Positions 35,344 through 44,491 of a stretch of 64,000 nucleotides of DNA are shown piece by piece. The stretch is from Tenrec ecaudatus (taxonomy: Eukaryota; Chordata; Mammalia; Afrosoricida; Tenrecidae): the NCBI RefSeq assembly GCF_050624435.1, contig NC_134543.1, positions 123,766,475-123,830,474 on the forward strand, read 5' to 3'. Made by a program: the position numbers and the translations under genes. Position 1 is the stretch's first letter. Each line of letters starts with the position of its first letter. Below the pieces are notes generated by a model. The model did not search any database, was not told where the DNA came from, and saw nothing but the letters and a program-made list of their open reading frames with translations.

Positions 35344-35413
35344 TGGCGTCACGTTACCTGGCAACGCTGGCCTGAGGAGTCATTGGCTAGCGTTCCGGAC
35401 CAGGAGTATAAAG
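35344..35413 (+). promoter_or_regulatory. C2CD4A: C2CD4A core promoter: CRE-like, RFX X-box, CCAAT, TATA
   Basis: Within 70 bp on the plus strand: TGGCGTCA (35344-35351, one base from a CRE, reads TGACGCCA on the minus strand); GTTACCTGGCAAC (35353-35365, an imperfect palindrome fitting the RFX X-box GTTRCC-N-GGCAAC); ATTGG (35382-35386, an inverted CCAAT box for NF-Y, 16 bp further on); and TATAAAG (35407-35413). The start site should lie near 35437. Presence of the motifs is observed; use of them is inferred. Confidence 0.75.
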
Positions 35414-35436
35414 CTACAGGCCGGCTGCTCTAACCG

Positions 35437-35528
35437 CCGCGCGCACTTTGAACTTCCAGCGACTGTACCCCTCTCCTAGGCCAAGCCGGGGGAGAAAGGG
35501 CTAGAGATCTAGTGGACACCCAATACTG
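35437..35528 (+). other. C2CD4A: Probable C2CD4A noncoding exon 1
   Basis: It begins about 30 bp after the TATA box and ends at a good 5' splice site (ACTG|GTATGTG at 35528/35529). Human C2CD4A also has a noncoding first exon. The acceptor for exon 2 is uncertain: candidates include CCCCAG at 35573 and GGTCAG at about 35945. A fully unspliced 5' UTR cannot be excluded. Confidence 0.5.
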
Positions 35529-35999
35529 GTATGTGAGGAGGGACCAGTCGACTGGCTTACTTACTCCCCAGGTCTCTCTCATGAGGCTTTACGCCTAAAG
35601 GACGACAGCAACCCGCATTTCCTGGAGGAGGTAATGATTTTAATTCTCGCTAAGCAAGAGCTACAGTGCACCTGTTCAACGAGTCAGTAAACGATTGCAC
35701 CACCTGAAGAGCCCCGAGGTTCTGTAGACGCTGCCACCAAGGTGAGCAGCCAGCATTTTGCGCATCTCTGCCAGCGTCCCAGCATGTTTGCCAGCGGGGT
35801 GGCCACAGGACGGGCGAAGAAGAATTGATTTTAAATTATTGGAATAGTGTGAGCACTGCCTCAGGACAAGCTGGAGGAAACACTTCAAAAAGAAGCAAGT
35901 GGACAAGACTGCTGCGCCCGGCGGGGTTCCGTCTGCGCCGGTCAGGGGAGCGCTTACTAGTAGCTGGCAGCTTAACACCAGCGGGGCACCTGCACCGCA

Positions 36000-37100
36000 A
36001 TGTGGTGCCTGGAGCAGCTCTGCCTGGCCCCCTGGCGGCTCCTGCGGGGTGGAGAGCGGCTTCTCCGGGGTCGGGCTCCTAGATCCAGAGCTGTTGCGAC
36101 CCCCACGTGCGCCAATGTGCTCACCCCCGACCGCATCCCCGAGTTCTGCATCCCGCCACGACTCGCGCCCAGCCCCGGCCCGGCTGCCGTGCGAAATTCC
36201 TGGGGCGAAGACGGGGTGACGGACGAGGGCGCCGGCTGCACTGACTGGGACCCGCGCTCGCAGGCGGCGCTCTCGCTGCCGCACCTGCCCCGCGCGCGCA
36301 CCGCCTACGGCTTCTGCGCGCTGCTCGAGAGCCCGCACACGCGCCGCAAGGAGTCGCTCTTCCTCGGGGGCCCCGGCGCCGCCGCGCTCCGCCCGCGGGC
36401 GCGCACCTCCAGCGGCCGCGAAGGACACAGGACCCGCGCGCCCCTGGACCGCGCGTGCGCGCCCAGCTCCGCGCCTACCTGGAGCCCCGGCGGCGCGCCC
36501 CCGCTCGGGGCCGCACTCGCCCCGCCGCCCCGCGCTCGCCGCTTCCTGCGCGCCCCCGACGGACTGCTGAGCCGCGCGCTGCGCGCCCGCAGGAGTCGCC
36601 GCCTGGCCCGCGTCCGCGCCCGTTCCGTGTCCGGCGGGGACGGGAACGGGGACGAGGACGAGGCGGGCGGCGCCCGCGCGGGGCCCCCGGCCTGTGAGCC
36701 ACCCGCGCTCCCGACGGCGCGGCCCGAGCGCCTGGAGGCCGAGGGCACCGTGACGCTGGGCCGCGACGGCGGCGCCGTGCGCCTGGCCGCCGAGTACTGC
36801 CCGGGCCGCGGGCAGCTCCGCATCCGCCTGCTGCGCGCAGAGGGCCCGGCCCAGGGCGCCGCCGAAGCCCGCGCCGTGGGCTGCCGCGTCGGGCTGGTCC
36901 TGCAGCCGCCGGGCCAGGCGCGCACGCGGCGCGGGACCGTGGTGCGGCGGAGCCGGGAGCCCGGCCTGGAGCAGGACGTCTGCTTCGACGGGCTCTCGGA
37001 GGACCAGGTGCGCCGCGTGGCGGTGCGCGTGGAGGCGGCCGGCAAGGGCCACCTAGGGGCCTGGGGCGAGCTGCTCCTGGGCCCCCTGCTGCTCCTCTGA
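36000..37100 (+). CDS. C2CD4A: C2CD4A, C2 calcium-dependent domain containing 4A (NLF1)
   Basis: A 366-codon intact frame, close to the 369 residues of human C2CD4A. The start MWCLE and the conserved blocks [15 protein letters not shown] (41-55), [18 protein letters not shown] (81-98), [20 protein letters not shown] (101-120) and [11 protein letters not shown] (244-254) identify it. The MWCLE start and head-to-head position with VPS13C favour C2CD4A over its paralogue C2CD4B. The middle (about 126-243) is Arg/Pro/Ala-rich, low complexity and diverged, with an acidic run DGNGDEDE. The C-terminal C2-like domain (244-366) ends [11 protein letters not shown] and lacks the clustered aspartates that bind calcium. 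The protein is nuclear, induced by inflammatory cytokines, and in beta cells supports insulin secretion; the locus is a type 2 diabetes signal in human. The start has G at -3. Very high GC explains the long shadow frames on both strands. Confidence 0.97.
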   Translation: MWCLEQLCLAPWRLLRGGERLLRGRAPRSRAVATPTCANVLTPDRIPEFCIPPRLAPSPGPAAVRNSWGEDGVTDEGAGCTDWDPRSQAALSLPHLPRARTAYGFCALLESPHTRRKESLFLGGPGAAALRPRARTSSGREGHRTRAPLDRACAPSSAPTWSPGGAPPLGAALAPPPRARRFLRAPDGLLSRALRARRSRRLARVRARSVSGGDGNGDEDEAGGARAGPPACEPPALPTARPERLEAEGTVTLGRDGGAVRLAAEYCPGRGQLRIRLLRAEGPAQGAAEARAVGCRVGLVLQPPGQARTRRGTVVRRSREPGLEQDVCFDGLSEDQVRRVAVRVEAAGKGHLGAWGELLLGPLLLL

Positions 37101-37138
37101 TGGGACCCTTGGGCACCACGAAGAGCTGCTTTGTACAA

Positions 37139-37144
37139 AATAAA
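37139..37144 (+). promoter_or_regulatory. C2CD4A: C2CD4A poly(A) signal
   Basis: AATAAA 38 bp after the stop codon, followed by T-rich sequence. It implies a very short 3' UTR unless a later signal is also used. Confidence 0.75.
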
Positions 37145-38324
37145 CTGTTGGGTGATTTTTTCCTACTCAGACTTTTCTTTTAGTCCAATTGACAATGCTG
37201 ATACTAGATTATCGGAGTAAAGGATATCACTTTTGCATAGACAAGCTGTAAATTCTTTCGCCATACTTGCAGTAGTGACTCCTTATGTCTATAGCAGATT
37301 ACACATTTGTTTTACACATCTTTATGGGTAAAGAGACGTGGAGACATTTAGAACATGACAGAACGGAATGTTTCGCTGAGTCTGTTGGCTACAGGAACCC
37401 TGATAACTTGGGCAGCGTGTGATCATTCTGCTGATGGTATATGCGAAGCACAGGAGAAATATTCAGATGCACACACAATAAAACGACCGAGAAAGTATTA
37501 GACCCGGAGGACAAGTTGGCGATTGAGGTTGCTTCACCCTCTTCATTGGGAAGTTTGTTTATCCCACAGTATCTCTTGAAGCATGCTCACCCCACTGTGT
37601 AAGAAAGCGAGGCCAAGCCAGCGAAGTAGTGACTCATCCAAGTGTGAATGGTTCGTAGAAACTTCCATCTGATGTTCCTGACTGTATTTTGCTGCACGAG
37701 CGTTGAAGAAATTGGAATCACTTCTTTCTTTCTTAGCTTCAATACTCATGACATAGCTTTACAAATATTCACTAGAGTCATTCATAAGGAAACCCGAAAA
37801 CAGACACCCTTGTCCCCATTTTACAGATCAGAATACAAAAAAGAGAGAGTCGGGATTGAAGGTAGGTAATCAGCATTTTACTCCATGCTCTAAGTAATAC
37901 CTCCGTGTCTAATGAGATCGACTCATCTCTCTCTGGTGAGGCACGGCAACCTCAATGTCTATGTGAAATTAGGGACTCGGGGGTTGGTGCCTCTTTGCAT
38001 TCCTCGTTCTCTAGTGGGGAAAGCAAATCGGTTAAATGAATAATTTATGACGTCATGCAAGTGATTGTGCCCGCTGAGATGAGGTGGTAGGTTTAAGAGT
38101 CTGTCTGAAAAGGAAGCTAATTGGATTCAGTTGTAGACACAGGTGCCGAGTCAGGGCACTACAGAATGTTTCCCTGCTGCTGGCCTAGGGTGACCATAAT
38201 AGATATATTTTAAAGGATGATTTTTCCTTTGTAACAAACGCGCCGCCAGCCAAGCATATTTTCCCCCTTTCTTAGGCACAATGAAAGAAAATATGTCGTA
38301 AATGAGCATTGAAAACATTAAAAC
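37145..38324. other. Downstream of C2CD4A, candidate regulatory DNA
   Basis: No repeat covers most of this stretch except a MIR-like scrap near 37795-37860 (tccccattttacagatcaga). A perfect palindromic CRE, TGACGTCA, lies at 38048-38055 and runs into TGCAA. No coding sequence is evident. Confidence 0.45.
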
Positions 38325-38655
38325 AATACTGGGAGGGTTGAGGGAGGGTCGGTTGGAAAGAGGGAACTGATTACAAGGATCTACATGTGACCTCCTCCCT
38401 CGGGGACGAACAACAGAAAAGTGGGTGAAGAGAGACGTCGGACAGTGTAAGATATGACAAAATAATAATTTATAAATTATTAAGGGTCCATGAGGGAGGG
38501 GGAGGGGAAAATGAGGAACTGATGCCAGGGGCGAAGTGGAGAGCAAATGTTTTGAGAATGATGAGGACAATGAATGTACAAATGTGCTTTACACAATTGA
38601 TGCATGTATGGATTGTGATAAGAGTTGTATGAGCCCCTAATAAAACGATTAAGAA
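38325..38655 (+). mobile_element. L1 3' end, 5'-truncated
   Basis: Runs from 'gggaactgattacaaggatc' through 'cctcctccctcggggacg' and 'tgacaaaataataatttat' to 'gagcccctaataaaacgatt' and an A-rich tail. Same L1 type as the copy ending at 8187. Confidence 0.88.
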
Positions 38656-38723
38656 AAAAACATTAAAACATATGAATTGTTTAACATTTAGATTTCATCT
38701 TGTATTAAAATATGTGATATATT

Positions 38724-38900
38724 AAGGAGCACTGATGGTGTAGCGGCTCACTCCTTGGACTGCTAACCACAAGGTCAGCTGTTGAAATCCACAAGCTGCT
38801 GCTTGGGAGAAAGAGGAGGCTGTCTGCTCCAGTGAGTATTGACAGTTTGGGAAGCTCTAGGGAGCACAGGGAGCAGGCCTACTTTCTCCTGTAGGGTCAC
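38724..38900 (+). repeat. AfroSINE
   Basis: Head 'aggagcactgatggtgtagc', 'aaccacaaggtcagctgttg' and body 'gaggaggctgtctgctccag' are clear; the 3' end is 'ctcctgtagggtcactttg'. Confidence 0.88.
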
Positions 38901-39689
38901 TTTGTTCATATCTATCCCTTTGTCAAATGCTGGTGTATATAAAAGATCACATTCCTAAATGATGCAATATATATTTAAGGAAAAGGATGCTTAGATTCAG
39001 AAAAGCTCATTAAGGTCATGGAACAAGTATATTGTGAATTTAAATTCAGACCTTCATGCCCACTTTTTTTTGGGGGGGGGGGTTAAAAATCATTTTATTA
39101 GGGGATGACCACTGTTTTATGGTTGTTGTTGTTGTTGTTTTTAACCACAGATCACTTTCTCTCCAAGTAAGCTCATTAAAAAATTAAGGAATTAAAACCA
39201 TTTTATATTTAGTTTAGTTTATGATTTTAGTATGATTTGTTTTCATTTGCTTAGCAGGAAAAATTAAAACAAATAATTAGATTGTTATTTTAGGCTGGGG
39301 AACAGAAATGCTTGTTTTAAAAAAACTAACTAGACTGAAATTTACTGTTGAGTCCTTAGGAGAAATAAGATAAATCACTTCCTCCAATGTGCTGTCCACC
39401 AGGGGTCTCAGTGCTCAGAACATGATGACCTCCAATCAGGTGAGAAGACGTGATGTCTATGGACCAGGACCACCCCAACCCAGTTTCAACACACTCACTG
39501 TGCCTTTTGTAGGCTTTGTTTATGTACTTATTTCTACATGTGCAACATTCTCTGTTTGGAGAAACAGGGGAAGCTCTTATTCCCTCTGACTCTGTGCATT
39601 ATCAGTGTCACAATAAAATCATCTCCTTGCCAAAACCCTGTGTTGGACTATTTCAGCTTGGCTTCAGCTCAGGCCCAGACTGAACAGGT
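38901..39689. other. Intergenic, small scraps only
   Basis: A MIR-like scrap lies near 38985-39060 (cttagattcagaaaagctca). At 39082-39110 there is a short reverse L1 tail (aaaaatcattttattaggggatg), the only plus-type L1 tail on the minus strand in this window. A (GTT)n run lies at 39124-39139. Otherwise nothing recognised. Confidence 0.5.
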
Positions 39690-40135
39690 GGTTGAAGCAT
39701 AATAAATATACAATTCACTGAACTTATTTAAAACACAATTCGGTGTGTTTTACATGCGTACCCACCCATGAACCATCATTTCCATCATGATAATGAGCCC
39801 TCTTGGTGATTTTATTTGCTTCCCCTGTCTGGTCCCCATAGAACAATTGATCTGCTTTCTGCTACTTTAGATGCTTGTACTTCATAGAACTTTATTTAAG
39901 GGAAAATCTAAAGTGTACATCTTTTCCATTTGGTTTCTTTCACCAAACATCATTGTTTTTTAGATGTTGTTCAATGGTTACTTCTTACATGTACCACAAC
40001 GTCTTTATTCTGTTTATAACTTTCAATCCCTATTCTTTTTTCTGCCTTCTCTGACTTTAATCATTTCATTTTCTCTACTCTCCTACCACACCCATTATAC
40101 TTTCTGGAGCTTTCTTAGTGCTTGCCCTAGAATTT
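39690..40135 (-). repeat. Old L1 fragment, antisense
   Basis: 'aatatacaattcactgaact', 'ccacccatgaaccatcattt' and 'catcattgttttttagatg' have the look of an L1 3' region read in reverse. Diverged and 5'-truncated. Confidence 0.5.
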
Positions 40136-40141
40136 GCAATA

Positions 40142-40537
40142 TGAAGGAGCTCCAAAAAGTTCATGGAAAAATAACATTAACTTTTCCCTTTGAATTCAGT
40201 GAAGGTTTACAGAGCAAAACAATTTTCCCTTCAACAATTCATACACATTTTGGTTTGTGTCATTAATTGCTCACCCACAATGCCCTGCTTCTACTTTCTC
40301 CATGTTTCCTGTTCCCTCCCTCTTACTTTCCTAACTTTTCTAAACTTTGTCCTTGAGTAAATGCGGTGCTTTTTACCCCAAACATTTGGTTATTGTAAGG
40401 TGTAACCTTACACGATTGTAACCTCTCCCTTATAGACCTATGTAGCTAAAACCCTAACCATTGGGGTAAGTTAATTTCCAGACCTAAGGTCCATAGTCTT
40501 GGGTGGTTCCACAAATCTCTATGAGACCAGTAAGCCT

Positions 40538-40574
<37 letters not shown>

Positions 40575-40905
40575 TTTTGAATTTTGTTCCACATTTTTCT
40601 CCCACTCTCCAAGACCTTCTAAATTGATCCTTTCGAAGCAGTTGGTGGTGGTAACCAGGCAGGGGGCACCAGCTAGTTCTTCTGCTGGCAGGATCATGAA
40701 TACTGATACTCACATGACCCATTAGTACATTGGCTTCATTGTTTCCATGTGTCTTCAATTTTCTTCACTCCTCTATCCTCTGGACACAGAAAGATCAACA
40801 GGTGCATCTTAAATGGCTACTCTCAAGTTTTAAGACCTCAGTCATTATGTAACAAAGTAAGGTACAAAGCATTGTCTTTGTGTTGTGTTATGTGTTAGGG
40901 CACTC
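40142..40905 (-). repeat. Afrotherian LINE 3' region, antisense, with (TG)n
   Basis: It opens with a MITE-like word (gagctccaaaaagttcatgg) and then LINE-like sequence including 'ctttgtccttgagtaaatg', a (TG)n tract at 40539-40572, and 'cctttcgaagcagttggtgg'. Related sequence appears at 49085-49345. The family name is uncertain; strand is inferred from the pyrimidine bias. Confidence 0.45.
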
Positions 40906-42215
40906 GATCACTGCTGATTCGACCAGCTGCCGCTCCTTCAGCCTCCAGGAAGGAACTTGCCACCATGCCCTACCCATACCCAGCGCTCACCCCAGAGCAG
41001 AAGAAGGAGCTGTCGGACATTGCCCATCACATTGTGGCTCTGGGCAAGGGCATCCTGGCTGCAGACGAGTCCACCAGAAGCATTGCCAACCGGCTGCAGT
41101 ACATTGGGACCGAGAACACCGGGGAGAATCGCTGCTTCTACCGCCAGCTGCTGCTGACCGCTGACAACCGGGTGAACCCCTGCATTTGGGGGTGTCATCC
41201 TCTTCCTTGAGACTCTAGCACAAGGCAGACGATGGGCACACCTTCCCCCAAGTTATCAAATCCAAGGGCGGGATCGTGAGCATCAAGGTCGACAAGGGTG
41301 TGGTTCCCCTGGCAGGAATGAAGGGCAAGACCACCACCCAAGGGCTGGACGAGCTGTCTGAGCGCTGTGCCCAGTACAGGAAAGATGGAGCTGACTTTGC
41401 CAGCAGCGCTGTGTGCTGAAGATGGGCGAACATACCCCTTCAGCCCTCGCCATCATGGAAAATGCCAACGTGCTGGCCCATTGTGCCAGAATGGCATCGT
41501 GCCCATTGTGGAGCCGGAGATCCTCCCCGACCGCGACCATGACCTGAAGCGCGCCCAGTATGTCACTGAGAAGGTGCTGGCTGCCGTCTACAAGGCCCTG
41601 AGTGACCGCCACGTCTACCTGGAAGGCACCTTGCTCAAGACCAATATGGTCACCCCCGGCCATGCCTGCACACAGAAGTTGTCGCACCAGGAGATTGCCA
41701 TGACAACTGCTGCATCGCGCAGTGCCCCCTACTGTTACCGGGGTCACAGGCGTCCATCAACCTCAACGCCATCAACAAGTGTCCCCTGCTGAAGCCGCTG
41801 AAGCCATGGGCCCTGACCTTCTCCTGCGGGCGAGCCCTGCAGGCATCTTCCTGAAACGCCTGGGGTGGCAGGAAGGAAGGAGAACCTGAAGGCGGCCCAG
41901 GAGGAGCCCATTGACAGCCTCTCCTGCCAAGAGAAGTACGCTCCAAGCAGTCAGGCTGGGCTGCAGCCAGCAAGTCCCTCTTCGTCTCTAAGCACGCCTG
42001 CTAAATGGAGGTGGTGGAGGCTGCCCCCTCAATACTCCAGGCCCCCCGCCCCCGCCCAAGCCCACCTCTCGATGGGAGAGCACCCCCTGGGCTCCAGGCC
42101 ACTCTTTACTCTCACTCTCGCCGCCCTTGTGACCATGGTGTGCGGTATTGTCTGTGTATGCTAACTCCATCGCCCTTTCCAGCTCACTGCCAATAAACAA
42201 CGATATAAGGGGGGG
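40906..42215 (+). pseudogene. ALDOA processed pseudogene
   Basis: An intronless copy of aldolase A mRNA. From the ATG at 40965 it reads MPY(P)[16 protein letters not shown] and continues through GILAADEST, where the parent has [16 protein letters not shown] one-base insertion near 41186 (CATTTGGGGG for CATTGGGGG) throws the frame to a stop at 41208. Later pieces in other frames include [18 protein letters not shown] and [17 protein letters not shown], in which the Schiff-base lysine is still present. The 3' UTR matches the parent down to 'gccaataaacaacgatata' at about 42206, without a preserved A-tail. At least six frame breaks are visible. No function expected. ALDOC is excluded by the N-terminal residues. 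Confidence 0.93.
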
Positions 42216-42342
42216 GGGAACCCTATGTTATGCTAATTGACCTTGGTGGACCCCTAGCTCATGATCCTGAATGCTTAGACCTAGTAATTCATTCATTCAA
42301 GGGGTGTTTGGTTAGGTCTAAGAATGGTTACATACCTTTGGT

Positions 42343-42640
42343 TATGCCTTGAGCTGTTAACCATGAGGTTAGCAGTTTGAAACCACCAGCCACTCTGCCG
42401 GAGCACGATGAGGCTTACTACTCCCATAAAGAGTTAGTTTTGCAAGTAGAAAGAACATGTTTTTCAAATGATGATGGAAATGTATGTACACATGTTCTTG
42501 ACACGATGGATAGATGGATGTTGTAAGAGCCCCCAATAAAAGAATTTTAAAAAGAAAGAGAGAGTTACAGTTTGGAATCTCAGCAAGAGTCCTACCCTGT
42601 CTTAGAGGGTCACCATGAGTCACAGAAAGTTTTTTGTTTG
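42343..42640 (+). repeat. AfroSINE split by an L1 tail
   Basis: The head and body (ttgagctgttaaccatgagg to ctcccataaagagttag) run to 42439. The SINE resumes near 42558 at 'agagttacagtttggaatct' and ends near 42620 (gagggtcaccatgagtcaca). The repeated word AAAGAGTTA at the two joints is the target-site duplication of the inserted L1. Confidence 0.85.
42441..42556 (+). mobile_element. Very short L1 3' tail inserted in AfroSINE
   Basis: About 115 bp, only the L1 terminus: 'aatgtatgtacacatgttct' to 'gagcccccaataaaagaatt' and an A-rich end, flanked by a duplicated AAAGAGTTA-like target. Shows extreme 5' truncation. Confidence 0.82.
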
Positions 42641-43554
42641 TTTTTATTTTTGCCCCCTATATGCCCTACTGCATCCATGAATGTATGCACAGCATAATTC
42701 CATTTTTCCATAAATCTTTGAAGCCTACATGTATATGTATATATCTGTGAGTCTACTTCCATGGAACACCATCCTGCTGGATGGGAAGCACAGGGAGAAT
42801 TTCACCCTCCTGTATTTATAACATTTCTGTCATTTATTTCACTTGGCCTAAAGCCATTGCTTATATTTATTTCAGAGAAGGATAGAAAACCTTTTCAGAA
42901 ACTGTTGATCTCTTTTTCAGAGTGGTTGTACCATTTTTTCCCACCAGAAATAGATGCGACTGCTAGTTTCTCTACATCCTCATACCGTTTCATATGTAAG
43001 GCAATGATATAGAAAATATGCATTTTAAATTTACATATTTTACCTGCATATTGTTACAGCCATGTACTTCAGTGTCTTCAAGACGTTGGGCAACAATTTT
43101 ACTCTGAATAACCAAAAAGTGTCGATAGCACGTGCTGGAAGGGAAATTGCATTGATTAAGGAGAGGGTTACACTGTCGATTATTGTCATTGTTTCCAACA
43201 AGTTGTTCCGCTGTAAGAAGTCGAAGTGAGAAAAGTTGTGTGATAGATACACTCACAACAATAACAGCAAAAGAATGGGTGCTGATATACAACGAAACAG
43301 CTCATGGGCTTTGTTTCTTTCTCTCTCTTTTTTGGAGGTTTAGATAGGGCATCCCAGTTCATTTGGCCTAATCTTGTGTTTGGGGCTTCTGTTCTACCTC
43401 TTAGTTCCTTGTCTTATGCCTGGAGTCTCAAAAGCCTGCAAATACGCAACCAAGGCAGAACAATTGGTCTTTATTCACCTGGAGCAATAGAGGATGAAAA
43501 AGACTCAGGAATAGCAGGATTTGGACTGTGTGGTTAACTGCTTCCTTTACCTCG
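42641..43554. other. Intergenic, one old L1 scrap, one unexplained block
   Basis: Near 42900-42995 'gagtggttgtaccatttttt...cttctacatcctcatacc'-type sequence is an L1 antisense scrap. The block 43040-43290 is unlike any repeat I recognise in the window and has balanced composition. No gene was identified. Confidence 0.4.
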
Positions 43555-44441
43555 CCATCCAAAGGGCTGACTGGTGTCTGGCTACCATTACAAATATTTC
43601 AATGAACAGTTCTATAAACAAATCCTGATTCATAGGGGGGAAGTGCAGAACAGAATTTCAAACTCTCTTAACTCCAGACTTTCTGGAGCTGTGGGAGATG
43701 GATGACACTCTAAAATCATTGCCCTGGGGGACAGACCAAGCCCAATGATGCATACAGCATATCAACATAAAGAAGGGGGAAAGAGAGGGTGGGTAGGCAA
43801 GGTATTGGGGGCGGTGGGGAGCAGGGCACTAATCCACCCACGGGGAGGATAGTGTTCATGTCTCCACAGGAAAAGGAGTGAGGATGCAGACAGCATCACG
43901 GCGAGCCAAGCTTTGAGAGCAATGCGATGGCACGGGGCCACCTATTAAACAGAGAGGGCTCCTGGCTGGGCCCAATCTGAGCTATGCTGAACCCCTCCCC
44001 GGAAGGTCCATCACTGAAGCTACAGCCTGGGGAGAAGACGGTGCATCCTGCCCACCTGAGAGCAAACTGAGAAAGAATGAGTGAGGTACTAGACCCACTC
44101 TGGCACACCAGGTCCTGAGGACAGCATCCCTGCTCAGAGCAGCTCAGGCAAGTGGACTGTAGGGCAGACAACAGCTCAAGACATGATGTCACCGTAGGGG
44201 AGTATACCGCTACAAAGGACAATATTGGGAACACAGCAGGGGGGATGAGCCTGGTCTCCACCCCTCCAGTGAGGTGGAACAAGATGGAGCATAACAGACC
44301 AACAATGGGAGATAGGTCATGAAGCTCCGGAGGACCCCTGAAAATAAACTTCAGACTCGGAGGGGAAGTGCCCAGAGCCCCACAGGAGCAGTGGGGAGAT
44401 AGTCAAAAAGGTCAGCGGACTGAGCAGGAACTATGTATAGG

Positions 44442-44491
<50 letters not shown>

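Noticed and set aside
35676-37052. 458-codon open frame on the minus strand opposite C2CD4A, and other long frames at 36305-37138 and 36475-37119
   Set aside because: They are GC-rich mirror frames of the intact C2CD4A coding sequence; composition is Arg/Ala/Gly/Pro with no domain and no splice context.
36000-37100. C2CD4B instead of C2CD4A
   Set aside because: The MWCLE start and head-to-head position 9.6 kb from the VPS13C start fit C2CD4A; C2CD4B starts MRLLEK and lies much farther away on the opposite strand in human.
40880-41210. Possible functional aldolase gene
   Set aside because: No introns, several frameshifts and an early stop: processed pseudogene.
44442-44491. CRISPR-like or satellite array
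   Set aside because: It is a plain TTTC microsatellite; this is a vertebrate genome and no spacer-repeat pattern exists.
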